Below are positions 24,315 through 36,589 of a DNA stretch of 64,000 nt, one piece after another; positions within the stretch are counted from its first letter, which is position 1; the number at the start of each line of letters is the position of its first letter. Origin of the DNA: Saposhnikovia divaricata (lineage: Eukaryota > Streptophyta > Magnoliopsida > Apiales > Apiaceae); contig CM071598.1 of the NCBI GenBank assembly GCA_036435485.1, positions 122,700,148 through 122,764,147 on the forward strand. The letters are read 5' to 3'. The notes under the pieces are model-generated. The model worked only from the letters and a program-made list of their open reading frames with translations, was not told the origin of the DNA and did not search any database. A program made the position numbers and the translations under genes.

Positions 24315-26640
24315 TTTGAGAAGAACGATAAGCACTAAGAGATTCACGTTGAACTCGACCAATATCTTCCAGAACATCCTTGCTACCATTACCAAGTTCT
24401 GTAAGAGAGCAGATGAACATACGTGTCTTTTGGAAGGTCAAATAGGCTGACAACTATCTGAAAGAAGAGGTTAGCATTAAGCCACCAATCGATTATCAAA
24501 TGAGAATGATTGAAAAGAGACCCTTATTAAGGATACATGATCTGATTGCCAATTATAGGATGCAAGAATTCCTTGGCATTTGAATTAAGGATAGGTTATC
24601 CATAAATTAAGACAAACCTTGGGGAATGCACAAGGGATGGATTTGCTAAGGCATTATGAATTCAAATGATATGAGTTGGATTTGCTAAGGCAACAATGAC
24701 CTGTAAGGATTATTAAGAAGAGTTCTGGAAAGAACATAGACAGAATTATTAGAGTATTGATCAATAACGTTTTGTTATACCCTGTACATAGAAAATACAG
24801 GAGGAATGATGAGGGCGACCTAAGAAACCTTACAAGGAAAAAGTTAATATACTGAGTTTCAAAATAGAAGTTTGGTAGAGAATGTAAGACACAATAACAA
24901 TAATGCTAGATGAAGCATGTATGAAACCATGATGAGGTATGGATGGAACCCAAGAAGGTTGAGATTATCCTAGAACAAGAAAGAACAAATATTCCAGGTA
25001 TGATTGAGGGTAACTTTGATAAAGTTCCCACGGGAAGGTGGAAGCAATGACTTATGGAAGAAGACTGATAGATATTTTTCTCCTTCAGCAGAGCTTAAGA
25101 GAGAATGCTTTCACCCAACAGTGATGGGAATGAGGTAGAAAAGTTTGAGTTGGAATGTATCCAGAGAACATGGATTACAAGAAATTGTTAGTATCAGGAA
25201 ACGCCAATGAGGTGGCTGATAGTCTAAGTATAAAGGAATAATTACAAGTGTTCATACCGAAGAAACAGAATGATATTTGGAAGGACCTTGAAGGTCATAT
25301 CGAAATGGAGGAATTTACATTCCTTCTGATGACTGTGCAAGAATTGACGGTAATAATAGTTTAAGTAAAGGTTCGATTCCTGATGGAGTCTTAAGCATAT
25401 TACATACCTTAAAAGGTCCCATTTTAAGGCAACCCAGGACCATGATACAAAATTGACGAAGTAAACCGTTAAGTTTCCAGTCTTTTATGGAAAATGCATG
25501 AGTGATAGTTTCATCAACCTAACATAGCTATGATGCTTGAAACTCTTCTGCAATCTTATCTACTTCATGTAATATCTACATCAAGTTCAGGAAGTGTTCC
25601 TATGGATAAGGAATAGTGATTACATTGTCTTTCTAAAGGATTTGAAACCAGTATGGTTAGCTATTAACGCACTATGTAAACAACAAGTGATGGCGATTCT
25701 TCTAAGAAAGTAAATGATAACGTAAAGATAAAGAAAGTGCTGCTATTGATAAGCTAAATGGCATGTTGATGAATGATAAGCAAGTTTGTGTTAGTGTACT
25801 TCTGCGCAAACAAGATAGAGAATATGAGGTTGACGATTCATGATGCTAAATGTATTCCCGTAGAAAGAATTAAAGGCAGTTGAGCCCGAGATTTATTGGG
25901 TCATCTGAGAGTTTAAAAGTGTTCGGAAGGTGGCATTCGAGCCAGCTCTACCCCCAAAACTTATAGCATGATCATAACGTGTTTCATGTGGCAAGGCTAC
26001 GCCAGTAAAATGTAGATGCACGATAGATGATAAGAGTATAAGCAGGTAGATATACGACCTGGTCTGACTTACGAAGAACAACCTGTGGAAAATCACGGAT
26101 AGAAAAGAACAAGTGATGAGAAACAAGGTTGGCAGAAGTAGATTATATTGAATCTAAGTTAAAGGGATCGGCCAGATTCATTTCGAGGAGTTTAAATTGG
26201 AATAACGTGATGATTATAGAGTAAATGTGACGGAATACCGATAAGGAGGTACCAAGTGCAAAAGGTGTCTCAATAAAGAGATGAAGGTGAAAGTAAATAA
26301 CAGAAGTAAATAAGAATCAGATAATGAGAAGGATGTGATTGATAAAGAAAAGACTGGGAAAGCAACTATGGAATATGATGCAAGGAATGTTATGAATGGA
26401 TTAATAAATGGGTTTTCTGATGAATTCTCGGGATGACAACCTGATAGTGTTAATATTATAGATATGAAAAAGCTAGTAGCGTGACATGGAATGTCAGTAA
26501 CAATGGTGTCAAGCGAGAAACTAAGATTTAACCTGAGAGGTTCAAAGATTTTCCAAAAGTAAGTGTTGCTAAGGTTGAACCGGAGTACAGGTCCATAGAA
26601 TAGTGGAAAAGCAGCAAGATATGTTGACACGTGAGGTTGC
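24315..26640 (+). pseudogene. Element X RNase H end and integrase relic
   Basis: Continuation of the X polyprotein after Z. At 25197-25238 the text reads NANEVADSLSIKE, matching the 'KANVVADALSRKE' end of gypsy RNase H (last catalytic Asp retained). At 25926-25964 it reads KVAFEPALPPKL, matching the integrase C-terminal 'GKVAYELALP' region that precedes the chromodomain in chromoviruses. Stops and shifts occur throughout, so nothing is translatable at length. No chromodomain was recognised. Confidence 0.6.
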
Positions 26641-27338
26641 GATCAAATATTATTGGATATAATTATGATTAATTTCTTCTTTGATGAACCTCTATAGTTC
26701 AGAGGTAAATTCTGATTATGATATTTTACAATCATGAAAACTTTCTATAATCCTCTAAAGCTCTTTTCTTTTCTTCTCTCTTATTCATCTTCTTTATGAA
26801 TTGAGAAGAACAACCCTTTAAGGAGGGGAGGTACTGCTACGTGACTATCTGTCTATGTGATAGAAGTCTAAGTGGAATACCATAACTTGTTTAATTGCTT
26901 GTCAAGTACTAAAGGCTGGCCCCCTTCTATACTAACTATGCAATATAACAAATGTTCATTGATCATAGTGATCTCTCAATAAATCTTTCCACTTCTCTAT
27001 ATTGATCGAGATTGCGAAGATTAAAGCGATCAGGAAATGCACAGTGCGAACGAGATTACCTCCGAATTCGTAGTGCGATAGTGATACCAAAGCCAATACG
27101 GATATCAATAGGGATAATAGTATGGGACTGAGTAAGAGCATAACCCGGATAACGTGTTGTACGAAAAGTAGCAAAGTTGATGGAAAAAGGATAAAGTACG
27201 TATTGTAGCACCAGTAGATGTGTTGAGAAAGGGTAGAACGACTAAGAATCGACCGGAAAACTGAAAGGTGAAACGACAGATAAACGACTCTTGTTTTCTA
27301 CCTGATTCCGGGACGGAATCCTTTTAAGGAGGGGAGAC
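26641..27338 (+). other. Element X 3' untranslated region with polypurine tract
   Basis: Non-coding. The tract AAGGAGGGGAGAC (27326-27338) abuts LTR2 and is the expected plus-strand primer. A second, near-identical tract (CTTTAAGGAGGGGAGG, 26815-26831) lies ~500 bp upstream and is not followed by an LTR. Confidence 0.65.
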
Positions 27339-28933
27339 TGTAAGAACCCCAAATTTCGGATATAATTAAAACTTTTTATTATGTACTGAGGTAATGGTGA
27401 ATAGTGATTACGACTACGATGTAACGATTGAGATAATGAATGAAAGGAATAGATTTGGATTCAAATGTTTATATGCCATGAAGAATACTATGGGTTGACA
27501 ACTTAGGTAAGAATAATCTATCTCCTAGGGGAATAAGATATGGCAATTCCAAGCAGGAGAATATTCTCGTGTCATCCGGATCAATAACGATTAGTCCAGT
27601 GGTTCCGTGAAAGGGTTAAGGAACGCCCGAGAAAGAACAAGGACATTGTCACAAATATAGGGAATAAAGGAAGAATAAAGAATAAATAGTGTTTTTGGTG
27701 GAAGTAAGAATATTATGAGACGACACTATATAGAAGTATTCAGAACGGATTTCTGAGTTCGTATTAGTGATCCAGGGGGAAAATAAGTGTATGTAAAAGC
27801 TGCCGGATTCTGAAAAATAGCACTTTTATTTTCTCCGAGATTTCCCTGGACACTGAAGGATTTAAGGATTTATTTAAGAGATTTAAGGAAATTAAGTTCA
27901 AGGATATTAATGGAGGATTAAGGATATTAGTATATGAATTAAGAAGGTTTCCGGTAAAACCTTAACGAGAAATATTTGAGATGTTCCTCCGAACGATTAT
28001 TGAAATTGAGTAATAAACGGACAAAAGAGCAAGTAGAGATCTAGATGCATGCATGTGCAAGTAGGAAATATCTAGTAACCAAGCTAGTTAAGCAAGTAAC
28101 TAGCACACTTGGAAACAAACCAAGCTACTTAGTGCTAATGACATCACTTCACCACAAAACACCAACACTTGTCTCTTTGATGACTCAAGCAAGATGAGGT
28201 AATCACTTTATTAAAGTAAATGGCTAGATATTATCTCAATACATTGCAATAATTCATTTGGATGAGACTAAAGTAAGAGAGCAAGCAAAACCACTCCATT
28301 TCTCTCCATTTTGTGAAACTGCCTAACAGCACCAAGCTCAAGAAGAAATTTTATATCTCCATTTCTATCCATGATAAAATCACCAAATTTTTACCACAGC
28401 CTCTCCACTCCATGGGCAATATTCGCTCCAAATTTCATAGCAATCCAAGTAGTATAGCCTAGTCAAATCACTTCCCCAAGTTGAAGAAGCAAACTGTCCT
28501 GATGCTTGACAGTTTCTGGACTGCTTTTCAAACGGCCATATCTCCTTCGTTCCTCAATGAAATTTGGTGTTCTTTAGCTTGTTGGAAAGCTGGTTAGATT
28601 CTCTACAACTCTCCTTTATGAGCCTCGTCCAAGAAAGCATGGTAAGGGCCTCATTTTTGCAGATCTTTGAACTGATGTATAGTAATTTTTAAAAACTAAC
28701 TTTAGTTTTATTGCTTCTTTGGATGATCCAAGCTTGTTTAAGGTGTTCTAAGGGCTATACAAGGTTTTATAAGGCTAGTACATACTCCAAGGAAGGTATA
28801 TCTCACCTAAACCCTAGATCTTACTTTGAGTTTTATGAAGTTTTGATGAGATCTTAAGTGGGTTGCAAGATGAGTTCTTGATTGTTGTGTTAATAGTTGT
28901 TTAAGACTTGATTTGTTATGTTTATGTTGTGTG
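27339..28933 (+). repeat. Element X, 3' LTR, left part
   Basis: Starts TGTAAGAACC after the X purine tract and follows LTR1 (5651-7241) closely, with scattered substitutions. It ends at the GTGTG target (28929-28933), where Y inserted. Confidence 0.88.
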
Positions 28934-30451
28934 TGATAGTGTTAGTGCCCTAGAGACAATGTAATTCTAGGATAGACTATTTTGTTATTCAGTGATTATG
29001 TTATATCGATTATTCAATAATAAATTTATTATGTCTTTATTTACTGCGATATAAATATTAGAACAATAAATGTCCTTGGAATATGTAACATGTATTCTAT
29101 ATCTTTAAGTATGTGACTTAAAAATGAGATTATAAGAATAGTGTTAATATTCCTAAATATCCCTAATCGAGCATTATTAATATGGGACAATTATAATGCA
29201 TAAAGATTAGTATGTTTGTTGACTGATGACCACATCTCATTGGTCATAGGTATAGTGATACTAAAGTCAAGAACATAGGTGCATGTAATATTCTACATGG
29301 CACTGGATTGACCCACAGTGAGTTTCTACATGTTGATAATGTCATTAGAAAGACTCACAGTGATAATGGTGTAATGATCCTTAGACTTGAGATCATTATA
29401 TTTCTATACGAGGATTAATATACTTTGACTACATTAAAAGTTACCTTTGACCGGGTGATGATAAAAATGTACATCGGGTATATTATGAGACGTATGAGAA
29501 ATATGAATGATAGATAAAGGATTTAACCCTCCTATTCTTAGGAGAGATATTATTGGCCTCTTGATTGAGTGAGACTATGAAAATGCATGACCATGCTCAA
29601 ATATTGATTTGTTTTTAATAGTCTACTCATTGATCAAGGAAACCCGGATTAAACATTGATGAGGATGACTAATTACATGCCTCGAGTTTAATCTATAATA
29701 TATGGTTAAAGGGATTATATTACACGGAAACATTAATCACGAAAGGTTTAATTGGATCACCAATTATTATTACTTGGGTAGCAATGATGTATTACTAGAT
29801 GCCGCTCATTGTTTATAATTTTATTATTGGATATTAAAATTATTGCCAACGTAATAATAACCTAAAGGGTTACACAATAAGAACGTTTAAAAGGAGTTTT
29901 AATTTAAATTTCGAATTTAAATTAATTGATGATAAAATTCGAAATTGGTTATTTAATTAATTAAGTTGGACTTAGTTAATTAGATTTCGAATTTAAATCA
30001 TTAAAACCCAAATCAGTTTGGTTTTAGTAGAAGCCCAAACCGATTAGGGTTAAGCCCAGCTCATTCTCTCTTATAAATACATAGGGATGTATTGGTTTAG
30101 GGTTAGACTTTGCCAAAATCGTTTTTAGCAAAAACCCTAGCAGCTCTAAATCAAGAGAGGCTAGAGAGAGAGAGAGAGAGATAGAGGGCAGATTACGGCT
30201 AGTACCAACTCCGGAGATTGCAGAGACAATCGTGCGTTCGTGTGGACTAATTAGCGAAGCAGATCTCATGAAGAGGGCTGTGTGGTGATCGTTCTTGGAC
30301 CTCCATCTGTCAACCGAATCGGAAAGCTTTTATAAGGTACAGATTTTGTTCTCCATAATCAGCATGTCTTATACACGGATCCTAGGGTTAGGTTTCGGTT
30401 TTATTGTTTATTATCATTTTTCCGTTGTGCTTATTGCCCCGAAACCTATCA
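28934..30451 (+). repeat. Element Y left LTR (1,518 bp)
   Basis: TGATAGTGTTAG...AACCTATCA, with TATA box TATAAATA (30072-30079) and an (AG)n run near 30163-30182. It is followed at once by GTGTG and X-LTR sequence, so locally it looks like a solo LTR with a perfect TSD. About 1% different from the right LTR. Confidence 0.88.
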
Positions 30452-31695
30452 GTGTGGTGGTCATGAGACCTTAACACTGGCCTTAAAGCCTCTTGACAGT
30501 AGTAAATGATGTTGTTAAGCCATGAGTTGCTTTGATGATGTGCTTGAGGCATGTATGAATTTGGATCGTTTGAGTTATAGTCGTCGTAATGCCGAATTTT
30601 TGTTAACACTTAGAAACCAAACATGGCAGTTAATATAAATTCCTGACCTTAGTAATATTATAACTGTTCCTTGTAGATCTCGAGCCATAGATCGTTTTGG
30701 AGTGAGAATCGAAACATTCTGACTTACGGTTTAGGAGTTATGGTCAAATTACTAAAATTGGTTCGAAACCGTAAGTAAAAGTTCGTAACTTCAATTGAAC
30801 CCTCGTAAACCATGTTACTCAGTGGCGAATCTTGGTAAATAAATACTAGGGGTCATAAGGAAGGTATGAAAGAAAACCACATATCAAACGGATAGTTTTC
30901 CGATTTTATAAAAATGTTGGAATCGAAGTTAAACGCGAACGAACCCCTAAAAACCCGCTTGGTTATAACTTTGGTAAAACACTTAGAAAACGAACGATAA
31001 AACTCGAGGTATAATCTCGGTTCATAATCGATCGACTTTAGAACTTATACGACTTAAGTATATACCGAGCGCGGGTGTGATGACATGTCGTAATAACGAA
31101 CAAATGCCGGATCGTATCAGTAATAAAAAGAGTTACACTAAAAGGTGTATAACGAGATAATTCGTAAACGTGTTTTGATATAAGTGAAGTTATACTTAGA
31201 CTTTTAAAATGTGTTAAGTGGTTAATCTCGAATGTTCTGATTGTTTATATATCATCGAGCAGACCCAGGACACGCTATCTCCACCCACACCCGATTACCA
31301 GGCAAGTGTTCAAAACTTTGAACATGTTGTTGTGATAATATATATATGTGATTGCCATTTTACATATGCCATAGCATGCATGCCTATTGTCAAATTATAT
31401 TACGATACCTGTTCCCTGAATTGATATTGGCTTATAGACTAGATACGAATTATCAGTTATAAGCCGGATTGTTTTGGTAAGACCATTAGCGAAGGGCATA
31501 TGATATTCATTCTTAAATATAGACCGGGAGTCGGTATTTTGAAATATAGATAGTCGTGGAAACCCGAAGGGATTCCAGCGGCAGATTATTATTTATCTTA
31601 AGGAATGTTATTATTAAACATTATTTATATTTCCATAAAGTATCAATTACTTGGAAATCTTTCGAAGAATGTTATTTGAGAATTATCTCAGCCGA
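30452..31695 (+). repeat. Extra copy of X-LTR segment after the left Y LTR
   Basis: 1,244 bp beginning GTGTGGTGG, equivalent to 50836-52079 with no net length change and to 7237-8479 of LTR1. At about 18 sites where LTR1 and LTR2 differ it agrees with LTR2 (for example GTTGTTAAG, GGCATGTATG, TCAGCCGA). It therefore derives from the sequence right of Y, not from LTR1. It stops abruptly at 31695. Confidence 0.85.
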
Positions 31696-32815
31696 TCTGC
31701 GTGTTTAGGGCTTGTGACAAATTTGGGCTTGTGACATATGCTTTATTCATGTGATATATTATGATATGATAATATGATTGATGATGTTCTTAAGTGTTAA
31801 TTGAGCATGGTGATTGGTTATGGCCTTGAGACCCATAGGTTAGTGGTTTTTATTATTATGGTTTGGTTTTATAAATACGACTTACATGTCGTTTTCTTGG
31901 TGCTTTGTAATTGTTCATCTCGAATGTAACTCGAGTTCTTATGTAAGTACATTAGTATAGTTATGTTTTATATTCTATGTAATAAGAAGATCACTGGAAG
32001 CTTGCAATGAAGGATCAATGGAGATGAAGGTTAATGACACAAAGAAGACATGTATTTATGAAGACCAACTATGTAATAATTTAGTTTTATAAACCACCAT
32101 AGATTGACCTAGATTTTTCCATTAGCTTGGAAAGATCATATAGGATTGAGCCATAACCAAGCACGATTTTACATTCATGCACTTTACATATGATGATATG
32201 TATGCGTAGTGATAGATATGCATGCTTAATTAGATTAAGTAGAATGTATGTATGTATTAGATACATCACCCATGCCATGCCTGCTTAAATAAGATAAAAT
32301 CTGTAACGACTCGAGATTTTAAACGACTATGAGATTTCTGTGTTTATGAAACACGGAATTAAATACGAATTTTCAATTATTTCGATATGGGGAGATTTTG
32401 TCAAAAACGGGTCATACCTGTAAGGAAGTTGGATATTAAGTGAGGCCGCTTGTGACTCCTCCAACAACCTGGAAATCAAACCATTGGTGAATATTGATTT
32501 GAAGTATTTAATTCAAGGAAAAATTGGGAATCCCTTTATGATGGGATCATGGTCGTTTTAAACAAACCCCTAACAAAATATTAAGTTTAAGATGCCTTCC
32601 AAATGGGAAACACTCGTCAAGACCTAGATCGACAAAGGGTAGGTGCGCCAAAGCGGAGTACCCTCGTTTATCGTGGTAAGGCGCGATCGAGTAAGTTAGT
32701 GATACTCAAATGTTAGACCTTTGGGTTCGACTTAACTAACTGACCACAATAGGATTGTGAACTTGGAGGCATAGAGTTTGGTAAGATTTACTGGATGAAT
32801 AGGAACAAATGCTGT
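31696..32815. other. Unresolved sequence left of CACTA-1
   Basis: It follows the abrupt end of the duplicated X segment and starts with a short direct repeat (GGGCTTGTGACA near 31707 and 31724). No coding is seen. At about 32303 TGTAACGACTCGAGATTTT resembles a Tekay-type LTR start. By position, part of this should be the Y 5' untranslated interior, but I cannot prove it. The TAT TSD of CACTA-1 is 32816-32818. Confidence 0.4.
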
Positions 32816-32834
32816 TATCACTAGTACAAAATTG

Positions 32835-33240
32835 ATTTTTTACGTCGCCTCTTATACATCGGTTCCGGCCAAAGGCGACATATAAAGTAGTTATATACGT
32901 CGGTTCCGCCTAAAGGCGACGTATAAAGCAGTTATATAAGTCGGTTCAAGAAAAAGCCGACGTATAAGGTCATATTATACGTCGGTTAAAGAAAATGCGA
33001 CGTATATAATGCTACTTTATACGTCGGTTGAGTAAAATGCGACGTATATAATGCTACTTTATACGTCGGTTGAGAAAAGACGACATATATAATGCTACAT
33101 TATACGTCGGTTGAAGAAAAAGTGACATATAAAATTCTATTTTATACGTCATCTTTTTCTCAACCGACGTATAAAGTATCAATTTATATATCGGCTTTTT
33201 ATTACCCATCAGCTCTACATGTAACCCGACGTATAAAACA
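32835..33240. repeat. CACTA-1 5' subterminal repeats
   Basis: About a dozen copies of TATACGTCGGTT or its complement AACCGACGTATA, several paired as short inverted repeats around AAAG/GAAAA spacers. Likely transposase-binding sites and hairpin-forming. Confidence 0.85.
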
Positions 33241-33505
33241 TTAAATTAAAAAAACTGTAATTTAAAACCTTTACTCTCTTCTAAACTACACATCCTCTCG
33301 CCGCTCTCCCTCTCTACCCTAAATCGGCGATTCCAATTCTCCAGCCAATTCACCATTCCTTCTTCTAAAATGACCCCAGTATCGTGTTACCCTGCCTCGA
33401 TTCATTCTCTCTTCAGCCGTACTCATTGTTAAGCTCTCTCTCTTCAGCCGTACTCTATTCTTCCCCTATTCTTCCCCAATTCAAACACCACCCGTTGTTA
33501 TACTC

Positions 33506-33546
<41 letters not shown>

Positions 33547-33835
33547 GTTTCAATTCTCTACTCCATAAGCTTACAATTCATGTATCTAGCTCTAATTAAT
33601 TTGATTCTCAGGTATTCAATTCTTAAAATTCATGTATAAGCTTACAAATTTTTACTTTTATATATGTGTTGTTGTATAGTTTTCTGATTAATTGAATTAG
33701 CTGTTTGTGTGTATCTAGCTTTAATTAATTTGATTCGATGCTTCGATTATTGTTTTATGTTTGTGTATATGTTAATTTTCATACAGTTTGTTGTGTGTAA
33801 TTGTATGTGTGTATACAGTTTTTTCCGCTATACAG
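33241..33835 (+). other. CACTA-1 leader region with (TC)n microsatellite
   Basis: Non-coding. GTATAAAACA at about 33231 is TATA-like. It is followed by CT-rich text resembling a plant 5' UTR, a short internal duplication (CTCTTCAGCCGTACTC near 33409 and 33440) and a TC microsatellite at about 33507-33543. It could promote transcription across the captured exons, but that is inference. Confidence 0.4.
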
Positions 33836-34220
33836 GAAGAAGCCAAGGGCAGTTGGAGTTGTATTTAAAGACGAAACTGGGAAGCAGCATCAAGCAATCC
33901 TTTCAAGGAGGCGGGGAAGTGAAATTATAGTATCATCTGGAGCAATTGGAAGTCCTCAACTTCTACTTCTTAGTGGCATTGGACCAAAAACCGACCTTGA
34001 AAAATTGAACATCCTAGTGGTGCACGATAACAACTTTGTCGGGAAAGGAATGGCAGACAACTCTATGAATGCTGTATTTGTTCCTTTCAATAGGCCTGTG
34101 GAGCAGACCTTGATTCAAACTGTTGGAATCACCAAGATGGGTGTCTACCTTGAGGCTAGTAGTGGATTTGGGCAGTCCTCTGACACCATTTCGTGCAATC
34201 ATGGAATGTTATCTGCCGAG
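33836..34220 (+). pseudogene. Captured exon of a HOTHEAD-like GMC oxidoreductase
   Basis: A 385-bp exon with acceptor TATACAG and donor GAG|GTTAGT. The product (128 codons, fully open) matches the part of plant HOTHEAD/mandelonitrile-lyase-like flavoproteins that holds the second GMC signature: VSSGAIGSPQLLLLSGIGP at about residues 25-43 of the exon, then VGKGMADNSMNAVFVP. The FAD-binding N-terminus and the catalytic His domain are absent, so no enzyme can result. Intron borders are kept, so capture was from genomic DNA, not mRNA. The gene family is assigned from memory of the protein pattern. Confidence 0.8.
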
Positions 34221-34915
34221 GTTAGTAGAATGCACTTATAAGAACTGTCTTGACTTTTAATTTGGTTTAAATATTAAAGGAGTATCATTGAGTTAAAGAA
34301 GATTTGAACCCCTCGTATTACACTATAGTGGAAGTGTGCAACGTTTTTTCGAAAAATCCAATCACTTCACATCCTTACCGATTAGTCCATAAAAGCTTGT
34401 AACAAACTAATGCTTCTACTGGTACTTAACAGATTGGGCAACTCTCTACCATACTTTTTAATTTCAATAGTATACACTTTTTATGGGAATATCTGCGAGG
34501 TCTTGAATTTTGATGAATTTGTGATTAATTTGATTTGTGAGTGATTTAATTGTTGAATTTGTGTTTTTGATTTTATTGTACGCGTTAATCTGAGTTTTTC
34601 TTTTTATTCCGTTGCTGCATTATGTTTTGCATTATGTTTTTTCATATTTCTATCTTTTGTCAGACTCAAAAACGGAAAGCTCCTAAAGGTCTATTCTTTT
34701 CTTAATTATAAATATCAAGTATTCAGGTTATAGCTAATTTTTACATAACTTCACCGGGCTGTCAATCTGTTTATTTGCTGTTTTGCATGTTAACAGGGAA
34801 CAAGCCTTTCACGACCCCTGCCTATGACGAAATTTTATCCACTCATTAATTTATCACTAATATATATGAATGAACCTTGTCTTATGTATCTACATAAAAT
34901 ATATACTGCCTGTAG
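34221..34915 (+). other. Intron-derived spacer between two captured fragments
   Basis: From the HOTHEAD-like donor (34221) to the ABCG acceptor (CTGTAG, 34915). It contains the capture junction between two source introns, which I cannot place. No coding. Confidence 0.5.
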
Positions 34916-35519
34916 GTTACATCAAAGAAAGATCAGAAACAGTACTGGCTACGCAAAGATGAGCCTTACAGATTTATTACAGCCATGGAATTCTCTGAGG
35001 CTTTCCAGTCATTCCATGTTGGGCTACGATTAGGAGATGATCTTGCAACAGCATATGACAAGAACAAAAGTCACCCAGCTGCCTTGACAACTGATACATA
35101 TCACGTTTGGAGTTAGCAAGACAGAACTCTTGAAAGCTGTTATTGCAAGAGAGATTTTGCTTATGAAAAGAAACTCATTCGTATATGTATTCAAAGTGTT
35201 CCAAGTGCGTTTCTTTGTCCATAGGCTGAAATTATTTGGTATCATCTTTAGTTCTGTACGCATGACCTCTAATACTAATTTTTGATCTTTCGTAGCTTAC
35301 AACAATGGCTATAATTACCATGACACTGTTCCTAAGAACTGAGTTGCACCAAGATTCAGTAACTGATGGAGGGATATATATGGGTGCCCTGTTTTTTGGA
35401 GTGGTTATGCTTATGTTTAATGGATTAGCAGAGCTTGCAATGACAATAGCTAAGCTTCCAGTCTTTTACAAACAAAGGGATCTTCTCTTTTATCCAACAT
35501 GCACTACTAAAAAAACAGG

Positions 35520-35720
35520 ATTAGACATCGCCCTTTAGACAGCGGTTGCAAATGCCACCGATGTTAAAAACCTTTCTTACATCGGTTATTTTAAAACCGA
35601 TGTCTTTGATACATAAGACATCAGTTTTTCGTATCAAGCGATGTCTAATACTTTTAAAAAAATTCTAACAACGACTTAGACATCAGTTGTCATTTGAAGC
35701 GATGTTAAACTCTTTTTAAA
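35520..35720. repeat. CACTA-2 5' subterminal repeats
   Basis: Repeated ACATCGGTT, AACCGATGTC and AGCGATGTCTAA variants in both orientations next to the terminus; putative transposase-binding array. Confidence 0.8.
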
Positions 35721-36589
35721 AAATTGAACTGTATACGACCTCTCCTCTTTTTCCCCCCTTAGAACTTTTTCTACAATTTTAGTTTCCCCCTTAAACAAAT
35801 TTCCCCCCCTTAAAACATAATTTCCTCCCGCCCATCTCCCATATCAGTACCTATCCTGCCACCTGTCCCTAAAACATTAAAATTTTAACACCAAATTCAT
35901 TAAAACAAAACAAAAAACCTAAGTCTAAAAAACGTAAACATACACACACACAAACAGATCTGGAGCTTTTTCCTTACTTCCTCAAACGTAAAACTCCGAT
36001 TAAACTCCGATTGAACTTCGTTTTCGTCGTTTTCTTTCAATTAAAAGTCCCATTGAACTTCATTTTCTTTCAATTAACTTTCTTTTCTTTCAATTACATA
36101 GTATAAAACTACTCCGGTTAACCCTAGATTTTCATTTTCTTTGTTTCTTCAACAGATTTGGAGATTTGGAGCTTTGGGTTGCGAGTTTGGAGCTTTGGAG
36201 CTTTGGGTATTTTCTTGCAACTGAGCTTTGGGTTGTTCTTTGTTATTTGTTTTCTGTTGCATGTATAAAATCTTTGCATTTTAAGCTTTGGGTTTGCGAG
36301 TTTGTAAGATATTTTCTTACAACTGATCTTTCGGTTCTTTGTTTTTTGTTCTTTGTTTATGTATATGGGTTGCATGTATAAAATCTTTGTGTATTATATG
36401 GTTTAAATATTTATGTGTTTCAAGTGTTTGTTTATAATCCCCTGAGAACATAACTTGTAATTTACTGCTAAATCTTTGTATAAAATATGTATTTTAGTTG
36501 TATTCATATTATTAGGATAAATGTAGTATATAATCATAAAAAGATTCTATCTAAATAACCATATAATTTTTGGTATAGGTCATACGAAT
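35721..36589 (+). other. CACTA-2 leader upstream of the transposase gene
   Basis: Non-coding. It has CT-rich 5'-UTR-like text (about 35740-36140) and an imperfect ~115-bp duplication (GTTGCATGTATAAAATCTTTG near 36255 and 36368). GGTATAG just before the ATG at 36590 may be a splice acceptor, so a 5'-UTR intron is possible. Confidence 0.45.

Noticed and set aside
30161..30190. (AG)n run as a promoter or centromeric motif
   Set aside because: Simple microsatellite within the Y LTR; length differs between the two LTRs as expected from slippage.
30024..30269. Minus-strand frame repeated at 50410-50613
   Set aside because: Lies in the Y LTR; same reason as for the Z LTR frame.
33801..34241. 146-codon open frame as a free-standing oxidoreductase gene
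   Set aside because: It is one exon of a GMC oxidoreductase with splice sites at both ends inside a CACTA element; most of the enzyme is missing.
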